The notes below the pieces were generated by a model, which made no database searches, was not told the origin of the DNA, and saw only the letters and a program-made list of their open reading frames with translations. Shown here piece after piece: positions 1-7,588 of a DNA stretch of 22,851 nucleotides. Position numbers and translations under genes: made by a program. Every line of letters starts with the position of its first letter. The first letter of the stretch is position 1. The stretch comes from Intestinimonas massiliensis (ex Afouda et al. 2020) (GTDB taxonomy: Bacteria; Bacillota; Clostridia; Oscillospirales; Oscillospiraceae), in assembly GCF_900626285.1 (NCBI RefSeq), contig NZ_LR131147.1, positions 2,927,136-2,949,986 on the forward strand, written 5' to 3'.

Positions 1-306
1 ACCATCCCCAATACGTTGGAGGCTGCCCAGAAGATGGTGGGTGGGTATATTGAGATCATCAGTCTGGATGATGTCTGCCTGGTCTGCAACGAGGATGGAA
101 AACTCACCGGCCTGGAGGGCAACCGCCGGCTGGGAAACGACATCATCACCGGCACCTTTTTCCTGACGGGGTGTACAGATGATGGCGACTTCTGCTCTCT
201 CACTCCGGAGCAGATGGAGCACTTCACCCAGCGGTTTGCGCAGCCGGAAACCTTCCAGCCCGGCGAAGTGGAAAACGCCTTCCGCTTTGAGTTCTACTCC
301 ATGTGA
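1..306 (+). CDS. DUF3846-type protein, 3' part (5' end outside window)
   Basis: The frame is open from base 1, so the gene begins upstream of the window; the TTG at 16 is probably internal, because the frame reads through TIPNT before it. About 101 residues are visible, with the stop at 304-306. The pattern GGYIEI near the start, then VCNEDGKLTGL, NRRLG, IITGTFFLTG and a SLTPEQMEHF tail, is what I recall of DUF3846 proteins. These are small cytoplasmic proteins of unknown function found in Clostridia integrative elements next to mobilization genes. The next gene starts 10 bp downstream, so the two are probably co-transcribed. The function is unknown. The family assignment is from memory of the motif pattern, not from a search. 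Confidence 0.7.
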   Translation, partial: TIPNTLEAAQKMVGGYIEIISLDDVCLVCNEDGKLTGLEGNRRLGNDIITGTFFLTGCTDDGDFCSLTPEQMEHFTQRFAQPETFQPGEVENAFRFEFYSM

Positions 307-316
307 GGTGTGTCCT

Positions 317-601
317 ATGGAAAAGATTGAATTGAAAGTAGCCATGGAACCGGAGCGGCTGGATGCTCTCCGGTATTTTTTGTCCGCCAGGGAAAAGAGC
401 ACACCTGAGAAGGAACTTCAGTGTGCATTGGATCAGCTCTATGAAAAGTATGTTCCGGCGGAGATGCGGGAGTATCTGGACAGCAAGTGCAAACCGTCTG
501 CTTCCCGCCCCAGACCCCGGCGGAGTGCCAGGGCAAAGCAGGGTTCGCTTGAGCAGCCAGCAAGAAATAGTACGGTGTCGGAACAGGAGGTGTCCCAATG
601 A
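317..601 (+). CDS. Small DUF6103-like protein of mobile elements (94 aa)
   Basis: The start is ATG 317, preceded by a GAGGTGTG ribosome site at 305-312. The longer open frame from 179 overlaps the previous gene and is not needed. Residues 1-60 are charged and helical (EPERLDALRYFLSAREKST, then a YEKYVPAEMREYL segment); the last 30 residues are basic, rich in P/R/S and probably disordered. The layout matches the small family I recall as DUF6103 in conjugative elements. Its role is unknown; a regulatory or DNA-binding function would be a guess. The stop overlaps the next start as ATGA (598-601), indicating translational coupling. The N-terminus of the following gene is a visible paralogue. Confidence 0.65.
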   Translation: MEKIELKVAMEPERLDALRYFLSAREKSTPEKELQCALDQLYEKYVPAEMREYLDSKCKPSASRPRPRRSARAKQGSLEQPARNSTVSEQEVSQ

Positions 602-1641
602 GCGGTTCTGTTGAAATTGTGACCTGGATTCACGAGTACGAGCTCAAGGCATTAAACCGCCAGCTCACCAAGGACGGGACAGACGTTGAAAAGCTGATGC
701 AGAAGGCGCTGGCCGATCTGTACACTGAGCGCGTCCCCCTGGAGGAACGGCAGGCAATACAGGAACGCCTCGAAACGGAGCGTGCGGAACAGCTCGCTCG
801 ACAGATGGCCGACACCACTTGGACCGCATACCATGTCACTGGTCATGGCGCGGAGCAGTATTTCAAAACAGCCACAGCAGATCAGCTGCTCCATACAGGT
901 CTGCGCTTGCGCACCTATCTCTCTGAGGAGCCGAATCCTCATCCGGATTCTTTTGCGGGCCGCTTCAGAAACCAGCAGCCTATCACCAAGGAAGAGTTCG
1001 ACCAGATGGTGGCACAAAGGCTGGAGAACACCGGACGTGTATCCGGTGTCTTTGACTTGGACTTTGACAAGGAGGTGTTCTCCGCTGTCAGCACGATGGA
1101 TGGCTGGCATACCTATCGGATGCACGATGTGAGCATTGCGGCCTACCACGCATTCCGGAAACAGGATCTCTCTACAGATCAACGCTGGGAGCGCCTGCTC
1201 AACAAACTGGATGGGAAAGAGCTGACGCCGGACTCTGAGCCTCCGGTGTTGTGCGGCAGCCGCCGCTTCCGTCTGGAGGAGCTTGCTCTGGAGCATGAGA
1301 TCAATGAGCTGGACAACCGCCTCACGTTCTATCTGCTTCCCAACCATGACCCAGAAGCTGTGTTCGGCCTTCATGTTGCAGAGGCTGACAACGACGACTT
1401 CCTGACAGCCTGTGCTGTCTATGACCTGGACACCGGAGAGGTGTGCAACTCCCTGTCTGTATTTCACGACCAGGGTGCAGAGGGAGAACTGGAGTATCAG
1501 TATCCGCTGACCGTCCATGAACAGATGGTGCTGAGCGAAAAAATGGATGCCATCTGTGTGGAGCTGAACGGCGTGCATCTGGCGGAGTGCCGGGCACACT
1601 ATCTATCCGAAATGCAAGGGCCTGCAGTGCCTCAGTTATAA
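598..1641 (+). CDS. Unknown mobile-element protein with DUF6103-like N-terminus (347 aa)
   Basis: The start ATG 598 overlaps the previous stop by 4 bp and has an AGGAGGTG ribosome site at 586-593. Residues 1-70 repeat the pattern of the preceding 94-aa protein: an LKALNRQL helix, a central KLMQKALADLYTERVPLEE stretch, then a charged helix. The remaining ~275 residues are acidic and soluble, with no signal peptide, membrane segment or catalytic motif that I recognise. A segment near residues 150-175 (DLDFDKEVFSAV) is followed by a long acidic C-terminal half. It is probably an accessory protein of the mobile element, in the same transcript as the upstream genes. The function is not known; coding status is convincing from length, ribosome site and overlap. 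Confidence 0.75.
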   Translation: MSGSVEIVTWIHEYELKALNRQLTKDGTDVEKLMQKALADLYTERVPLEERQAIQERLETERAEQLARQMADTTWTAYHVTGHGAEQYFKTATADQLLHTGLRLRTYLSEEPNPHPDSFAGRFRNQQPITKEEFDQMVAQRLENTGRVSGVFDLDFDKEVFSAVSTMDGWHTYRMHDVSIAAYHAFRKQDLSTDQRWERLLNKLDGKELTPDSEPPVLCGSRRFRLEELALEHEINELDNRLTFYLLPNHDPEAVFGLHVAEADNDDFLTACAVYDLDTGEVCNSLSVFHDQGAEGELEYQYPLTVHEQMVLSEKMDAICVELNGVHLAECRAHYLSEMQGPAVPQL

Positions 1642-1916
1642 CCACCGCTGTGGTTACCCCCGTGTGGGCCGCTGTGAGGCGCTGTGTGCCTGCCTTCGGC
1701 CGCAAGGGGTATCCCTGCCCCTCCAGCAGGGGACGGAGGACGAAAAAAAAGCAGGCAGAAAAAGCCGGGGTCGTGAACGCCCCGGCTCTCTCACTTCTGC
1801 CCGCAGTGCGGGCAGTTCCGGGCTTTTCCCATCGGGGTTGTTAAAGCGAAAATAACACGCCATAGGGGTTGCGAATCCCCGCAAGCCCCGCCGTTTCAGG
1901 CTTTTGGGCGGGGTTG
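1639..1916. repeat. Cluster of five inverted repeats; candidate oriT and/or terminator region
   Basis: The 318-bp gap between 1641 and 1960 holds no convincing gene but at least five hairpins. They are: TAACCAC/GTGGTTA at 1639-1645 and 1650-1656; CCCTGC/GCAGGG at 1713-1718 and 1726-1731; AGCCGGGG/CCCCGGCT at 1763-1770 and 1780-1787; a nearly continuous palindrome CTGCCCGCA-G-TGCGGGCAG at 1797-1815; and CCCCGCC/GGCGGGG at 1886-1892 and 1907-1913. None is followed by a clean T-run, so simple terminators do not explain the whole set. The position just upstream of the relaxosome and relaxase genes is where an origin of transfer would be expected. That role is inference; no nic site was identified. 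Confidence 0.45.
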
Positions 1917-1959
1917 ATAGCGGACCTGACATGAATTTGATTGAAAAGGAGGTCCAAAG

Positions 1960-2205
1960 ATGAGAAGCGCAAAAGCGACTGAAGGGTTCCCGTATGACAG
2001 CAACCGTATCTGCTACATCGAATTATTTCCAACCGGCGAGATCAACCAACTCGTCACATATGGTGAAAAATTTAAAGGATACATGCGTGCCAGGCAGGGT
2101 ACCAGCAAACTCTTTGCAGTGTGGCCTGGTCATTGGCGCAGTGATCTGTTCATCATTGATGACCTGGAAGCGTTTCGCATTGGTCAAAGATTACTGAGAG
2201 TATGA
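1960..2205 (+). CDS. Hypothetical 81-aa protein upstream of mobilization genes
   Basis: The ATG at 1960 is preceded by a very strong AAAGGAGGT site at about 1945-1953. The product is a compact soluble protein of 81 residues with aromatic and basic patches (DSNRICYIELFPTGEI, FKGYMRARQGTSKLFAVWPG) and a C-terminal DDLEAFRIGQRL. I do not recognise a family. It is the first gene after the inverted-repeat cluster and is followed 13 bp later by the ribbon-helix-helix gene, so it is probably the first gene of the mobilization operon. The alternative frame at 1994-2197 lies inside it and lacks such a ribosome site. It could be a small relaxosome or regulatory protein, but nothing in the sequence proves this. 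Confidence 0.7.
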   Translation: MRSAKATEGFPYDSNRICYIELFPTGEINQLVTYGEKFKGYMRARQGTSKLFAVWPGHWRSDLFIIDDLEAFRIGQRLLRV

Positions 2206-2218
2206 GGTGAACTACGAC

Positions 2219-2623
2219 ATGAGTTACACAAAGAAAAAATTCGCTCTCTGGCTGACACCGGGAACAAAAGAACTGGTGGAACGCTGCTATCAGCTTGACA
2301 ATTCCCAGAGTCAGAGCGAATTCATTGAACGAGCCATTCAGTTCTACACTGGTTATCTGGAGGCCGAGCAAGACGGAACATACCTTCCGGTCACCTTGTC
2401 TGCTGTGCTGGAAGGATCACTGGGTGCTCTGGGAGATCGTCTTGGGAAACTGCTGTTCAAGATGTCGGTGGAGATGTCCATGATGATGCACCTTATGGCA
2501 CACGACACTGACGCCACTCTGGATGAACTGGAGCAACTGCGCGGCCGATGTGTAAAGGATGTGATGCGTACCCATGGCATGATTAGTTTCAAGGAGATCT
2601 TCCGATTCCAAAAGAGGTTGTAA
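2219..2623 (+). CDS. Ribbon-helix-helix mobilization accessory protein (MobC-like role)
   Basis: The ATG at 2219 is chosen over the in-frame GTG at 2207, because GAGGTGA (2204-2210) then sits at normal spacing; from 2207 it would overlap the start. The product is 134 aa. Residues 5-47 show a ribbon-helix-helix pattern: a short hydrophobic strand (KKFALWLTP), helix A (TKELVERCYQL), then a second helix (QSEFIERAIQFYTGYL). A central hydrophobic, Met-rich helix (GKLLFKMSVEMSMMM) could mediate oligomerisation. Small RHH proteins encoded directly before a relaxase typically bind oriT and help relaxosome assembly. The relaxase starts 3 bp after this stop, supporting that partnership. The DNA-binding role is inferred from fold and context. 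Confidence 0.8.
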   Translation: MSYTKKKFALWLTPGTKELVERCYQLDNSQSQSEFIERAIQFYTGYLEAEQDGTYLPVTLSAVLEGSLGALGDRLGKLLFKMSVEMSMMMHLMAHDTDATLDELEQLRGRCVKDVMRTHGMISFKEIFRFQKRL

Positions 2624-2626
2624 GTC

Positions 2627-4057
2627 ATGCCGAAACTGGTGCAGAAGTGTGGTTACATCCGCGCAGGCAGTGCGGCGAAATACATGAAGTACATTGCCAC
2701 TCGAGAGGGTGTGGAGAAACTGCATGGCCGCGGCCCTGTCACACAACCACAGAAAGAAATCATTGAGAAACTGCTCAAGGACTTTCCGGACACCAAGGAA
2801 CTGTTCGAGTACAGTGACTACTGCGCCTGTCCTTCCTTTGGCAAAGCCTCCGAGTTTATCACCATGGCACTGGATTCCAACGTTCACACTATGGAGACTG
2901 GAGATGGCTATCTCAAATACATCGCCACCCGTCCTCGCGTGGAGAAACGTGGCGATCATGGACTGTTCAGTGACTCATATGATGTATCGCTCAAAGATAC
3001 AATGGCTGAAGTAGCGAAACACGAAGGGCCTGTCTGGACGGTCATTCTTTCTCTGCGGCGTGAAGATGCGTCAGCTCTTGGATACGACAGTGCTGAGAGT
3101 TGGCGCACTCTTCTCTTGCAGCATAAGACTCGGCTGGCACAGGCTATGAAGATCCCAGTGGATGACTTCCGATGGTGTGCGGCCTTTCACGATGAAGGGT
3201 ACCACCCACATGTACACATGATGGTGTGGTCCGCAGATGAAAAACATGGTTACCTGAACAAAGCGGGTATTGCGGCTATGCGATCTGCGCTCACCAATAC
3301 GATCTTCCGGGATGAGATGCACAATCTCTATGTGAAAAAGGATCTGGCCTATGAGGATCTGGTAAACCAGTCCCGCTCCGCAATGACGGAGTTTATCTCT
3401 CGAATGGAAACCTCTGCGTTAGAGAGTGATTCGCTTGCCGAGAAAATGGTGGAGTTGGCCAATGCCCTGGGCAGCGTAAAAGGGAAAAAGCAGTATGGAT
3501 ACCTGCCCAAAAGGGTAAAGGAACTGGTGGATGCGATTACCGATGAGTTGGCACTGCAGCCGGATGTGGCTGCCTGTTATCAGGTCTGGAATGACTTGCG
3601 CGATGAGTTGGAAAGGTACTACAAGGATAAACCACGCATCCATAATCCTCTCTCCAAGCAAAAGGAATTCAAGGCAATCAAGAACTCCATTATCCGTGAA
3701 GCTGAACATCTTCGTTTGGAGTTGGAACAACAGGAGATCAGTTCCGCCAGCCCGGAGCAGAAGAAAGAGTCAGAAAAAGATAAACCAACCGCATCACCGG
3801 AAAAGACGGATACCGCTCAACAGCAATATAAGTCACAGCCAATGAACCATCACAACCCGGCAGTAATGGTGACAGTGACTCGACTGCTCTATCATATGGG
3901 ACGGATTTTTCGAGATAATGGAATGGCGCCTGCCAGTCCGTTGGGCCTTCGAATGGATTCCAAGCGCAGGAAAAAGTTGATGGCTAAGCGACTTGCCCTT
4001 GGTCATAAGGCGGATGATCATGAGGAACAGAACTGGCAGAATGGTCCGTCGATGTAA
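2627..4057 (+). CDS. MobP/MobL-type relaxase (DNA nickase of mobilization)
   Basis: This 476-aa protein begins at ATG 2627, 3 bp after the RHH gene. It carries the histidine cluster HPHVH at residues 183-187, preceded by FRWCAAFHDEGY. This is the metal-binding motif of HUH-type relaxases, which nick oriT and stay bound to the 5' end through a tyrosine. An N-terminal tyrosine-rich region (Y10, Y19, Y22, and EYSDYC near 61-66) could supply the nucleophile. Residues from about 255 to 365 are long charged helices, and residues 370-410 are a low-complexity S/E/K/P linker. The lack of an MPF operon nearby agrees with a mobilizable element. The relaxase call is firm; the MobP3/MobL subfamily is from memory of the family pattern. 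Confidence 0.9.
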   Translation: MPKLVQKCGYIRAGSAAKYMKYIATREGVEKLHGRGPVTQPQKEIIEKLLKDFPDTKELFEYSDYCACPSFGKASEFITMALDSNVHTMETGDGYLKYIATRPRVEKRGDHGLFSDSYDVSLKDTMAEVAKHEGPVWTVILSLRREDASALGYDSAESWRTLLLQHKTRLAQAMKIPVDDFRWCAAFHDEGYHPHVHMMVWSADEKHGYLNKAGIAAMRSALTNTIFRDEMHNLYVKKDLAYEDLVNQSRSAMTEFISRMETSALESDSLAEKMVELANALGSVKGKKQYGYLPKRVKELVDAITDELALQPDVAACYQVWNDLRDELERYYKDKPRIHNPLSKQKEFKAIKNSIIREAEHLRLELEQQEISSASPEQKKESEKDKPTASPEKTDTAQQQYKSQPMNHHNPAVMVTVTRLLYHMGRIFRDNGMAPASPLGLRMDSKRRKKLMAKRLALGHKADDHEEQNWQNGPSM

Positions 4058-4072
4058 AGGAAAGGAGGTACT

Positions 4073-4990
4073 ATGGCACAGTATATTCATTTCACTGATG
4101 AGCAGAAACAGCGAGCAGCTGAAGTGGATCTGGAAGAATTCCTACGCCAGAGAGGAGAAAAACTCCTTCCTTCTGGACGGGATAAGAGGCTCGATAGAGA
4201 TCACAGCGTGACCATCCGTGGCTGTGAATGGTTCGATCACGACAGCCGTCAGGGTGGAAATGCGATCAGCTTTGTCCGGTGGTTTTATAATTACAGTTAC
4301 CCAGAAGCCGTCAAAGCACTTCTGGGTGGTGAGCAGGGTACAATATACCCATCTGCTGCTGAGCGGGAGAAGCCACCACAAAAACCGTTTGAACTTCCTG
4401 AAGCGAATACCAATATGCGGCGCATTTTTGCCTACCTGATGAAGCACCGGCACATTGACCGTGATGTGATTGCCTATTTTGCGAAGGCAAAGACACTCTT
4501 TGAGGACAGCAAATATCACAACTGCGTCTTTGTGGGGACGGATGAACAGGGCATTCCACGCCACGCGCACAAACGCAGTGCCAACAGTTTTGGAAAGTCC
4601 TTCCGGCAGAATGTGGAGGGCAGCGATCCCAAATATAGTTTTCATCACCTTGGCACTGACGGAAAGCTCTATGTGTTCGAGGCACCCATCGATATGCTCT
4701 CCTTCATCACCCTGTATCCTGAAGATTGGAAATCGCACAACTATGTTGCCTGCTGCGGAACATCTGCGATCCCTGTAATGTCAATGCTTTCCCGTATGCC
4801 CCACGCACAGGAGGTGTTCTTATGCCTGGACAATGACGCAGCAGGTCAGGCAGCAAGCCTCCGTATGGCTGAACAGATTGCCGAACAGTTTGGAATCGCC
4901 TCGGATCGCCTGGCTCCCCAAAACAAAGACTGGAATGATGACCTGTGTGTTCTGGAGGACGCACAGGTCCCTTTTCTGGAAACGGGGTGA
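4073..4990 (+). CDS. DUF3991 / TOPRIM domain protein (primase-like)
   Basis: The product is 305 aa from ATG 4073, with an AAAGGAGG site at 4060-4068. Residues 1-90 resemble the zinc-finger region of bacterial primases (WFDHDSRQGGNAISFVRW) but lack the cysteine set, having only C51 here. Residues ~115-195 fit DUF3991, and ~195-290 form a TOPRIM domain with the conserved glutamate in LYVFEAPID (E203) and the DxD pair in CLDNDAAG (D253, D255). TOPRIM domains coordinate Mg2+ for nucleotidyl transfer or strand breakage. In these elements such proteins lie between relaxase and coupling protein and may prime complementary-strand synthesis after transfer. No helicase domain is present. The role is inferred from domains and position. 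Confidence 0.85.
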   Translation: MAQYIHFTDEQKQRAAEVDLEEFLRQRGEKLLPSGRDKRLDRDHSVTIRGCEWFDHDSRQGGNAISFVRWFYNYSYPEAVKALLGGEQGTIYPSAAEREKPPQKPFELPEANTNMRRIFAYLMKHRHIDRDVIAYFAKAKTLFEDSKYHNCVFVGTDEQGIPRHAHKRSANSFGKSFRQNVEGSDPKYSFHHLGTDGKLYVFEAPIDMLSFITLYPEDWKSHNYVACCGTSAIPVMSMLSRMPHAQEVFLCLDNDAAGQAASLRMAEQIAEQFGIASDRLAPQNKDWNDDLCVLEDAQVPFLETG

Positions 4991-4994
4991 CGCA

Positions 4995-6827
4995 ATGACT
5001 GAACAAGCATGGGGACTGATTGTATTGTGCGGCGGAATGCTGCTGGTGTTGATCATTGCCTCCATATTCACTCAGCGATATTCCCTAAACCGTATCAAAT
5101 CCAAAACCGTTGGTGACGGCCAGCATGGTACCGCACGATGGGCTACCCCAAAAGAGATCCGTCAGACTTATAAGCATGTGCCTTTCCAAGTCGATGAATG
5201 GCGTCGTGGCAAGAATCGGCCAGAGGCACAGGGGATCGTCTTAGGGTGCATCGGACGCGCGTCTGTCAAAGCCAAGAAGCATTCCAAACATGGTGGGCTG
5301 AAAGCTCTTGTAGACTGCGACGATGTTCACTTCCTGATGATTGGTGCATCCGGTGTTGGCAAGACTGCCTTTTTCCTGTACCCCAATCTGGAATATGCCT
5401 GCGCCTGTGGTATGAGTTTCTTGGCGCTGGACACCAAGGGCGACTTGGCGAGGAACTACGGTGCTATTGCCAGCAAGTATTACGGTTATAAGATTTCCGT
5501 GATCGACCTTCGCAATCCGACCAGATCAGATGGTAATAATCTTCTGACGTTGATCAACCGTTATATGGATTTGGCTCAGGAAGATCCCAGCAATCTGGCT
5601 GCCAGAGCCAAGGCCGAAAAGTATGCCAAAATTCTCGCCAAGACCATAGTTAATCCAGATGGCGACGCTTCCTCTTATGGACAAAATGCATTTTTCTATG
5701 ATGCAGCAGAAGGATTGCTTACTGCTGTGGTACTTTTGTTAGCAGAATATCTTCCACCAACAAAAGAAGATTCAAGTGAGAGAAGGCATATCGTATCGGT
5801 GTTCAAACTGATTCAGGATCTGCTGGAGTCCCCTGGGCCAAGGCAAAAAAACTACTTCCAGCAGCTAATGGGGAAACTCCCCGATAATCACAAAGCGAAA
5901 TGGTTTGCGGGAGCCGCACTCAACACCTCGGACCAGGCAATGGCGTCTGTCATGTCCACGGTCTTGTCCCGACTGAATGCGTTTCTCGACAGTGAATTGG
6001 AGCAGGTCATCTGCTTTGACAGCGCCATTGACGCGGAGACATTCGCCAGCCAGAAATGCGCTATCTTCCTGATCCTACCGGAAGAAGACACGACCAAAAA
6101 CTTCATGGCCGGACTGATGATTCAGAATCTGAGCCGAGAACTATTTGCTGTTGCCGATGAGAACGGCGGAAAACTAAAAAACCGTGTGGTGTTGTTCTGT
6201 GATGAGCTTGGTACCATGCCGCCCTTTGATATATTGCCCCTATTCTCCGCCGGGCGCTCCAGGCGGTTGACCCTGGTGCCGATCATCCAATCGTTGGCTC
6301 AGCTTGAAAAAAACTACGGCAAGGAGGGCAGCGAGATCATTCAGGATAACTGTCAGGATACAATCTTCGGAGGCTTTGCACCTGGCAGCCAGACAGCAGA
6401 AGTGTTGTCCAGGAACCTTGGAACTCGCACGGTGCAGTCTGGCTCGGTGAGCCAAAGCAAGAATGATCCCAGTCAATCCCTGCAGATGGTAGAGCGGCCC
6501 CTGATGACGCCAGACGAGTTAAAATCAATTCCCAAGGGGCACTTCGTTGTTATGAAAACTGGTTGCCATCCAATGCAGACCCGACTCCGACTCTTCCTAG
6601 AATGGGGCATTACTTTCGAAAAAGAGGGATACACTGTGCCGGTACATGAAAATATGCAAGTCCACTACGCGGGGCGAAAGGAGCTGGAGGAAAGCATTCT
6701 ATGTCATGCCTTGAAAAATACAGCATCGGAAAAGGCAGATGCAGCACCACAGCAAAACGGAAGTCAAAAAGCTGCAGAGGAAGATGCTCATGCTCCCGCT
6801 TCCGACGATACAAGTCTGAGAACATAA
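4995..6827 (+). CDS. VirD4/TraG-type type IV coupling protein (ATPase)
   Basis: The product is 610 aa. The start is ATG 4995, 4 bp after the upstream stop; the frame is also open from 4833, but that stretch overlaps the TOPRIM gene out of frame. One hydrophobic segment spans residues ~7-25, where many relatives have two. Walker A is GASGVGKT at 117-124, with the LALDTKGDL motif shortly after. A Walker B-type VVLFCDELGTMPPF lies near residue 400, followed by the SAGRSRR helix typical of VirD4 proteins. The protein is expected at the inner face of the membrane, hexameric, linking the relaxosome to a mating channel. The C-terminal ~40 residues are Ala/Lys/Gln-rich. No pore genes follow, so the partner channel is not visible here. 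Confidence 0.92.
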   Translation: MTEQAWGLIVLCGGMLLVLIIASIFTQRYSLNRIKSKTVGDGQHGTARWATPKEIRQTYKHVPFQVDEWRRGKNRPEAQGIVLGCIGRASVKAKKHSKHGGLKALVDCDDVHFLMIGASGVGKTAFFLYPNLEYACACGMSFLALDTKGDLARNYGAIASKYYGYKISVIDLRNPTRSDGNNLLTLINRYMDLAQEDPSNLAARAKAEKYAKILAKTIVNPDGDASSYGQNAFFYDAAEGLLTAVVLLLAEYLPPTKEDSSERRHIVSVFKLIQDLLESPGPRQKNYFQQLMGKLPDNHKAKWFAGAALNTSDQAMASVMSTVLSRLNAFLDSELEQVICFDSAIDAETFASQKCAIFLILPEEDTTKNFMAGLMIQNLSRELFAVADENGGKLKNRVVLFCDELGTMPPFDILPLFSAGRSRRLTLVPIIQSLAQLEKNYGKEGSEIIQDNCQDTIFGGFAPGSQTAEVLSRNLGTRTVQSGSVSQSKNDPSQSLQMVERPLMTPDELKSIPKGHFVVMKTGCHPMQTRLRLFLEWGITFEKEGYTVPVHENMQVHYAGRKELEESILCHALKNTASEKADAAPQQNGSQKAAEEDAHAPASDDTSLRT

Positions 6828-6839
6828 TTGGAGGTGAAC

Positions 6840-7100
6840 ATGGTGGGCTATTTTGAATCGATCTATGCTGATACTGAATTGCCTCATCGGTGCAAAACCG
6901 TTTACATTTACCTCCGGGATCGGGCCAATGCATCAGGCACCTGTTGGCCAGGAATTAAGACAATCGCCTCAGATCTTGGCTTATCACGCAGCACTGTGAA
7001 GAGAGCAATCAACGAGTTGGAACGCAAAGGCTTCCTACTCAAGAACCCAAGATACCGCGCAAATGGCAGCCATACCTCAAATCTATATACTGTGCGCTAA
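6840..7100 (+). CDS. Small helix-turn-helix protein (HTH_36-like)
   Basis: The ATG at 6840 follows TTGGAGGTGAAC, an ideal ribosome site (GGAGGTG 6830-6836); the TTG at 6828 overlaps that site and is rejected. The product is 86 aa. Residues ~15-66 contain a winged-helix/HTH pattern: CKTVYIYLRDRAN, a WPGIKTIASDLGLSRSTVKRA helix pair, then ELERKGFL. This resembles helix-turn-helix proteins found at the end of mobilization blocks and in replication initiators. It probably regulates the operon or the element's copy state; which of these cannot be read from the sequence. A strong hairpin lies 7 bp after the stop, so it is likely the last gene of the operon that begins at or before 1960. Confidence 0.8.
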   Translation: MVGYFESIYADTELPHRCKTVYIYLRDRANASGTCWPGIKTIASDLGLSRSTVKRAINELERKGFLLKNPRYRANGSHTSNLYTVR

Positions 7101-7106
7101 AGCGAA

Positions 7107-7143
7107 AAAGTGGTTTGTACCATATTCTGATACAAACCACTTT
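7107..7143 (+). terminator. Rho-independent-type terminator after mobilization operon
   Basis: A perfect 13-bp inverted repeat, AAAGTGGTTTGTA at 7107-7119 and TACAAACCACTTT at 7131-7143, encloses an 11-nt loop and is followed by CTCTT. It starts 7 bp after the HTH stop. The T tract is short, so efficiency is uncertain. The arm has A/T ends on both sides and could act in either direction. Confidence 0.75.
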
Positions 7144-7322
7144 CTCTTAAATAATTTGCCGCCAAGGGGTTTATATGCCCTGACGATGGACCGAGGGTGG
7201 GTTCATTATGGTCCCCCCAGAAGATCCCACTCTATTGGAGAACTTAATACAGAGAATAGTCTATATCTATGCTTGCGGATGACTTCATTTTTTAGCAAAA
7301 GCAAATCAAACGCATGAGACTG
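7144..7322 (+). other. Gap with a short coding-like remnant
   Basis: No intact gene is supported here. One frame, from about 7144 to the stop at 7317, reads as a protein-like tail (LPPRGLYALTMDRGWVHY, then RRSHSIGELNTENSLYL) with no start codon of its own near a ribosome site. It may be the frame-shifted extension of the HTH gene upstream or an eroded following gene. The hairpin at 7107-7143 lies between them, which argues against simple continuation. Confidence 0.3.
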
Positions 7323-7574
7323 CTATTCTATGTTCCTATCCAAGCCAGCGAAGAAATCATCATAAGAGCAACTGTAAATTTTACGCAATTCAATCAACAC
7401 ACTCGCCCGGATATTCAACTCCCCTGACTCATATTTGGCATAGGCAGTTCGCCCGATGTCGCAGCCTCTTCGCTGTAATTCGGCACAGAGTTTCTCCTGG
7501 GAGATGCCATACTGATCCCGCAGCCGCCTGAGGTTAGAGCCCATGTTGCGGTCACGACGGATTTTTTGCTCCAT
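7323..7574 (-). CDS. XRE-family HTH transcriptional regulator (83 aa)
   Basis: Read on the minus strand, the second in-frame ATG (7574) is preferred, because GGAGG (about 7582-7586) is 7 nt upstream; the first ATG (7589) overlaps this site. Residues ~14-68 form the classic Cro/CI-type five-helix domain: NLRRLRDQYGISQEKLCAEL, a GRTAYAKYESGELN recognition region, and VLIELRKIY, ending in the usual S-YDDFFAG. It binds operator DNA as a dimer and probably represses its own region. Directly upstream lie a 10-bp palindrome and an 11-bp inverted repeat around a plus-strand promoter. It is therefore a good candidate regulator of the divergent plus-strand genes at 7677-9448. It has no ligand-binding or peptidase domain. 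Confidence 0.85.
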   Translation of the reverse strand: MEQKIRRDRNMGSNLRRLRDQYGISQEKLCAELQRRGCDIGRTAYAKYESGELNIRASVLIELRKIYSCSYDDFFAGLDRNIE

Positions 7575-7588
7575 CTGCGCGTCCTCCA

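Noticed and set aside
652..1599. A 315-codon minus-strand frame opposite the 347-aa gene
   Set aside because: Cys/Leu/Gln-rich shadow composition and no supporting start signal; the plus-strand gene has a ribosome site and ATGA coupling.
1664..1855. Short plus-strand frames in the inverted-repeat region (63-85 codons)
   Set aside because: They are made of hairpin sequence, overlap each other in different frames, have no ribosome site and no recognisable fold.
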